Below are positions 5,566 through 7,923 of a DNA stretch of 7,923 nucleotides, piece after piece. A program made the translations under genes and the position numbers. Position 1 is the first letter of the stretch, and each line of letters opens with the position of its first letter. Source of the DNA: Acidobacteriota bacterium. GTDB lineage: Bacteria; Acidobacteriota; Blastocatellia; RBC074. The notes beneath the pieces are model-generated. The model worked only from the letters and a program-made list of their open reading frames with translations. It did no database searches and was not told the origin of the DNA. Location of the stretch: positions 1-7,923 of the forward strand of contig JAKEHZ010000242.1 in the NCBI GenBank assembly GCA_022614735.1, written 5' to 3'.

Positions 5566-7464
5566 ATGAAGCAGAGCCTCACAATCATATGCATAAGTCT
5601 GATCATCGTCCTCACATCGATGGCGCAGGACACACAGCAAAAGTCTGAGCCAAAACAAAAGAGTGAGAATGCCCCGGGGTCATTACCGACTGTTGATCAG
5701 ATACTCGACAAATATGTTAAGGCGATCGGCGGCGAGGCAGCCTTCAAAAAGTTGACGACCCGAATAATTAAGGGGACATTTGAAGACCTTATCAGCGATG
5801 TTTACGGCAGTTTTGAGATTTACGCGAAGGCCCCAAATAAGATCGTACAGATCGGCCGGGCACAATTGAAAGAAGGGTCCGCATTCGATATCTCTCAAGG
5901 ATTCAACGGTACAATCGGCTGGTCTCTTAATACGGCTGGGGGTGGGTTCCGCGAGCTGACTGGAACAGAGCTGGCCGCTGAAAGACGCGAAGCCGAGTTC
6001 TACGGGGAAGTTAAGCTCAAGGAGCTGTACCCGAAGATGACGCTCAAAGGCGAAGCGAAGGTCGGCGAGCGTACGGCATATCTCATCGCGGCGACGCCCG
6101 ACGAAGGTCATTCCGAAACAATGTATTTCGATAAGGAGACCGGGTTGCTCGTCCGGACAGATAGCGTTGCGAAGGCCAGGAAGGGTAGCCAGGTACCTGT
6201 TGTCAGTTATCTCGAGGACTATAGAGAGGTGGACGGCATCAAACTGCCATTCACCACACGCATTTTTCAAACATTGCCGCGGGCCAGAGTCGTCATCAAG
6301 TACCAAGAAGTCGAACACAACATTTCGATTGACGATGAGAAGTTCACTGGTAACGGGTTAACGGTCGCTGCTCCCCCTGTCGCTACCATTGATTCATCCG
6401 AGCTTCCAACAGCGCTAGATGCCATTGAAAAGGCGGTCGAAGAAAAACGCCGGAGTCTGAACGTCCCCGGAGCAGCGCTCGTGATTGTCAAAGATGACGA
6501 GGTGATTTTGCAGAAAGGATTCGGGCTGCGCGATATCGAGGCTGGCCTCCCGGTCACGCCTGAAACTCTTTTCGCCATCGGCTCCTGTACTAAAACATTT
6601 ACCGCGATGGCTGCAGTCATCAGCGCTGACGAGGGGAAGCTCTCATTGAATGATTCACCCAAAAAGTTCCTTCCTTATTTCACAATGCGCGACCCTGAGG
6701 CTAATGCCCAGGTGACACTGATCGATCTGCTCAGTCATCGCACGGGATTGAAAGCCTATGACAACGACGAGGCCTGGCAGGGCAATGGAAGCGGTCGTCA
6801 ACGGAGCCGTGAAGAGGTCATTCGTATTGGGATGCAGGCCAAGCCAAACGCGAGGTTCAGAGAGAAGGGGCAGTACAATAATATTATGTACATTGCTGCC
6901 GGTGAGGCTATTGCCAAAGCGCAGCACTCCTCATGGGAGGAAGTCGTTACCACCCGGATTTTCAATCCACTTGGCATGACTGCCAGTAACCTTTCCAGCA
7001 GCGTGACGCAACAGTCCGAAGATTTTTCCTGGGGCTATTTAAATCAGGGAAAGGAGCGGGGGAAATTTGCGAACAGGGACAGCAGCGCCGCAGCCGGGGC
7101 CATCAACTCAAATGCTAAGGATCTGGGGCAATGGCTACGCATGCTGCTGGGGCGCGGCAGTATTGATGGGAAGCGGATTGTCTCCGAAAAAGGATTTCAA
7201 GATATGTTGGACGAGCTGGTCAAGGTGGATCAGGGCAAGGGGGCATGGGCTTATTATGGGCTGGGGCTGTTTAGATTTAATTATCCTGGCCCCCCAACCT
7301 ATGGTCACGCCGGGGGCATTGATGGATACAATACGCTATTTATGTTCATGCCTGACCTCAACCTCGGAATTGCTGTCCTGACCAATGTCGCTGGCGAAGC
7401 CGGGCCCACTTTGTATTATGCTACTGCCGCGATTGTGTTGAATAACCTGCTGCGCCAACCTTGA
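5566..7464 (+). CDS. Secreted serine hydrolase: LolA-like N-terminal domain fused to class C beta-lactamase (S12) domain
   Basis: Predicted 632 residues. A signal peptide covers 1-20 (MKQSLTIICISLIIVLTSMA, cut before QDTQ), followed by a polar linker. The N-terminal domain (about 40-262) starts with LPTVDQILDKYVKAIGGEAAFKKL, contains MYFDKETGLLVRTD and ends in IDDEKF, a pattern seen in outer-membrane lipoprotein-sorting (LolA-like) domains of Acidobacteriota-type proteins. The C-terminal domain (about 280-628) is a beta-lactamase/S12 fold: nucleophile motif S340-C-T-K343, Y437-N-N439 as YxN, and H581-A-G583 replacing the KTG triad. HxG is common in the esterase/peptidase members, so true beta-lactam resistance should not be assumed; D-amino-peptide or ester hydrolysis outside the cytoplasm is more likely. 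The start follows CTGGGAGATGAAACT, with GGGAG as Shine-Dalgarno; an earlier in-frame ATG at 5527 would spoil the signal peptide. All catalytic motifs are intact. Confidence 0.9.
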   Translation: MKQSLTIICISLIIVLTSMAQDTQQKSEPKQKSENAPGSLPTVDQILDKYVKAIGGEAAFKKLTTRIIKGTFEDLISDVYGSFEIYAKAPNKIVQIGRAQLKEGSAFDISQGFNGTIGWSLNTAGGGFRELTGTELAAERREAEFYGEVKLKELYPKMTLKGEAKVGERTAYLIAATPDEGHSETMYFDKETGLLVRTDSVAKARKGSQVPVVSYLEDYREVDGIKLPFTTRIFQTLPRARVVIKYQEVEHNISIDDEKFTGNGLTVAAPPVATIDSSELPTALDAIEKAVEEKRRSLNVPGAALVIVKDDEVILQKGFGLRDIEAGLPVTPETLFAIGSCTKTFTAMAAVISADEGKLSLNDSPKKFLPYFTMRDPEANAQVTLIDLLSHRTGLKAYDNDEAWQGNGSGRQRSREEVIRIGMQAKPNARFREKGQYNNIMYIAAGEAIAKAQHSSWEEVVTTRIFNPLGMTASNLSSSVTQQSEDFSWGYLNQGKERGKFANRDSSAAAGAINSNAKDLGQWLRMLLGRGSIDGKRIVSEKGFQDMLDELVKVDQGKGAWAYYGLGLFRFNYPGPPTYGHAGGIDGYNTLFMFMPDLNLGIAVLTNVAGEAGPTLYYATAAIVLNNLLRQP

Positions 7465-7498
7465 GAAAAATTGAGAAGCAACGAGCCCGCGCTTCAGT

Positions 7499-7538
7499 GT
7501 GTTCACAATCGGGATGGCTTAATCCCGATTGTGAACAC
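7499..7538 (+). terminator. Perfect 17-bp hairpin, likely terminator of the serine hydrolase gene
   Basis: Arms 7499-7515 and 7522-7538 (GTGTTCACAATCGGGAT and its complement) enclose a 6-nt loop GGCTTA. It begins 35 nt after the stop codon, the usual place for an intrinsic terminator. The tail TCATTTCAT is only weakly T-rich, so an mRNA-stabilising or REP-like role is an alternative. Confidence 0.6.
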
Positions 7539-7698
7539 TCATTTCATCCCAGGCTTATCCACCCATCAGCGCATCTTTAAATCTTTCCGACATTTAGATT
7601 ACGAAAGGCAAGAGGCACACTGTTTGAACGCCAAGATAATGATTGATTGAACGGGAGCGCAAAAAATAGTTCCAGTAGCCGATTCGGTAGTAAATCGA

Positions 7699-7707
7699 CT
7701 GTGAGGT
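7699..7707. repeat. Left copy of 9-bp direct repeat CTGTGAGGT (target site duplication)
   Basis: CTGTGAGGT here is identical to 7896-7904 and directly abuts the left end of the palindromic element. It is not part of the inverted repeat symmetry, which stops exactly at this boundary, as expected for a target duplication made on transposition. Confidence 0.75.
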
Positions 7708-7895
7708 CTGATGTCGGACACATTTTCAAAGTTAGGTTTCAGATCGTAGGACAAGGTGGAACACAAAAATGGCAAAAAGGGCAAAAAAGGCAAAAATTCT
7801 TAGCCCTTTTGCCTTTTTTGCCCTTTTTGCCTTTTTTGTATTCCAATTTCATTCCTGTAAAAGAGGCTAACTTTGTAAAAGTGTCCCGACATCAG
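7708..7895. mobile_element. 188-bp palindromic MITE-like element with terminal inverted repeats
   Basis: The ends form imperfect terminal inverted repeats of about 29 bp (7708-7735 and 7867-7895), opening CTGATGTCGG and closing CCGACATCAG. At the centre, arms 7763-7795 and 7807-7839 are inverted over 33 bp with one mismatch (7770/7832), around an 11-nt loop; they are made of GGCAAAAA-type units. The intervening parts are equal in length and only weakly similar, so the whole element is one large decayed palindrome. It has no coding capacity and is flanked by the exact 9-bp direct repeat CTGTGAGGT. That fits a non-autonomous element moved in trans by a transposase of a family giving about 9-bp duplications (IS4, IS256, ISAs1 and IS1 do so); the family cannot be told from the sequence alone. 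Confidence 0.78.
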
Positions 7896-7904
7896 CTGTG
7901 AGGT
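7896..7904. repeat. Right copy of 9-bp direct repeat CTGTGAGGT, containing a Shine-Dalgarno
   Basis: Identical to 7699-7707. Its last five bases, GAGGT (7900-7904), lie 7 nt before the ATG at 7912 and make a good ribosome binding site. The duplication therefore appears to have copied the ribosome binding site of the downstream gene, leaving an orphan copy at 7703-7707. Confidence 0.72.
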
Positions 7905-7911
7905 AACAAAA

Positions 7912-7923
7912 ATGCAAACAATA
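7912..7923 (+). CDS. Start of a downstream gene (partial, M-Q-T-I...)
   Basis: An ATG preceded by GAGGT and a 7-nt A-rich spacer (AACAAAA) looks like a genuine translation start; only four codons lie in the window, so no product can be named. The 188-bp element sits directly upstream, so its native promoter should lie left of 7699 or be replaced by one within the element. Confidence 0.45.

Larger units (their letters stand above)
7465..7911. other. Intergenic region of 447 bp with terminator hairpin and palindromic element, no gene
   Basis: No open frame here has a ribosome binding site with a plausible protein; those crossing 7763-7839 are by-products of the palindrome. Contents in order: terminator-like hairpin (7499-7538), about 160 bp of AT-rich unassigned sequence (7539-7698) that may include the original promoter of the downstream gene, and the 188-bp palindromic element with its duplicated flanks (7699-7904). 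Confidence 0.6.

Noticed and set aside
4723..7839. CRISPR array or retron-like msr/msd structure suggested by the repeats
   Set aside because: The repeats are contiguous short units or palindromes without regularly spaced unique spacers, and there is no Cas or reverse-transcriptase gene in the window.
7647..7901. 84-codon open frame across the 188-bp element
   Set aside because: It includes the palindromic KWQKGQKRQKF...LPFLPFLPF low-complexity stretch and ends inside the right flank; no domain, no Shine-Dalgarno.

Overview
This window looks like bacterial chromosome of moderate GC content. The style suggests a Gram-negative-type (diderm) bacterium, and Acidobacteriota (Blastocatellia-like) is my best guess. 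The basis is a YbbA/YbbP-type ABC exporter pair, a secreted two-domain serine hydrolase with an outer-membrane-lipoprotein-like front domain, a membrane PDZ protein with a zinc ribbon, and many short tandem and palindromic repeats between genes. This taxonomic call is inference; no rRNA or other marker is present.

Layout. Bases 1-76 hold the end of a short-tandem-repeat block. Bases 77-1066 (minus strand) encode a zinc-ribbon, single-TM, double-PDZ protein. Bases 1067-1366 are a divergent intergenic region with two strong dyads. Bases 1367-2044 encode an ABC ATPase of the LolD/YbbA type, and 2189-4651 a 10-TM FtsX/MacB-fold permease of the YbbP type. The two form one transport unit, but a palindromic (AAAAGGC)n element separates them. 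Bases 4723-4819 are a 44-bp perfect inverted repeat. Bases 4841-5326 encode a small DUF1579-like protein. Bases 5327-5565 carry a sigma70-like promoter with a 19-bp palindrome just downstream of its -10. Bases 5566-7464 encode a signal-peptide protein with a LolA-like N-terminal domain and a class C beta-lactamase-fold (S12) domain. Bases 7499-7538 form a 17-bp perfect hairpin, probably the terminator. Bases 7708-7895 form a 188-bp palindromic element flanked by a 9-bp direct repeat. A new gene appears to start at 7912 and runs off the window.

The most striking content is non-coding. Three of the spacers between the plus-strand genes hold a long inverted repeat made of short A/G-rich units, with a different unit each time, and the left edge holds a fourth simple-repeat block. 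The last palindrome (7708-7895) has the features of a non-autonomous transposable element: imperfect terminal inverted repeats of about 29 bp, an internal 33-bp hairpin, and an exact 9-bp target duplication (CTGTGAGGT). The duplicated sequence contains the GAGGT ribosome binding site of the downstream gene, so the insertion seems to have landed in that gene's leader and copied its Shine-Dalgarno.

Functionally, the ATPase and permease should act together as an inner-membrane exporter or lipid/hydrophobic-compound extractor. The divergent PDZ protein and the two downstream genes show no clear pathway link to it beyond a shared envelope theme. I found no tRNA, rRNA, CRISPR array, toxin-antitoxin pair or defence system.
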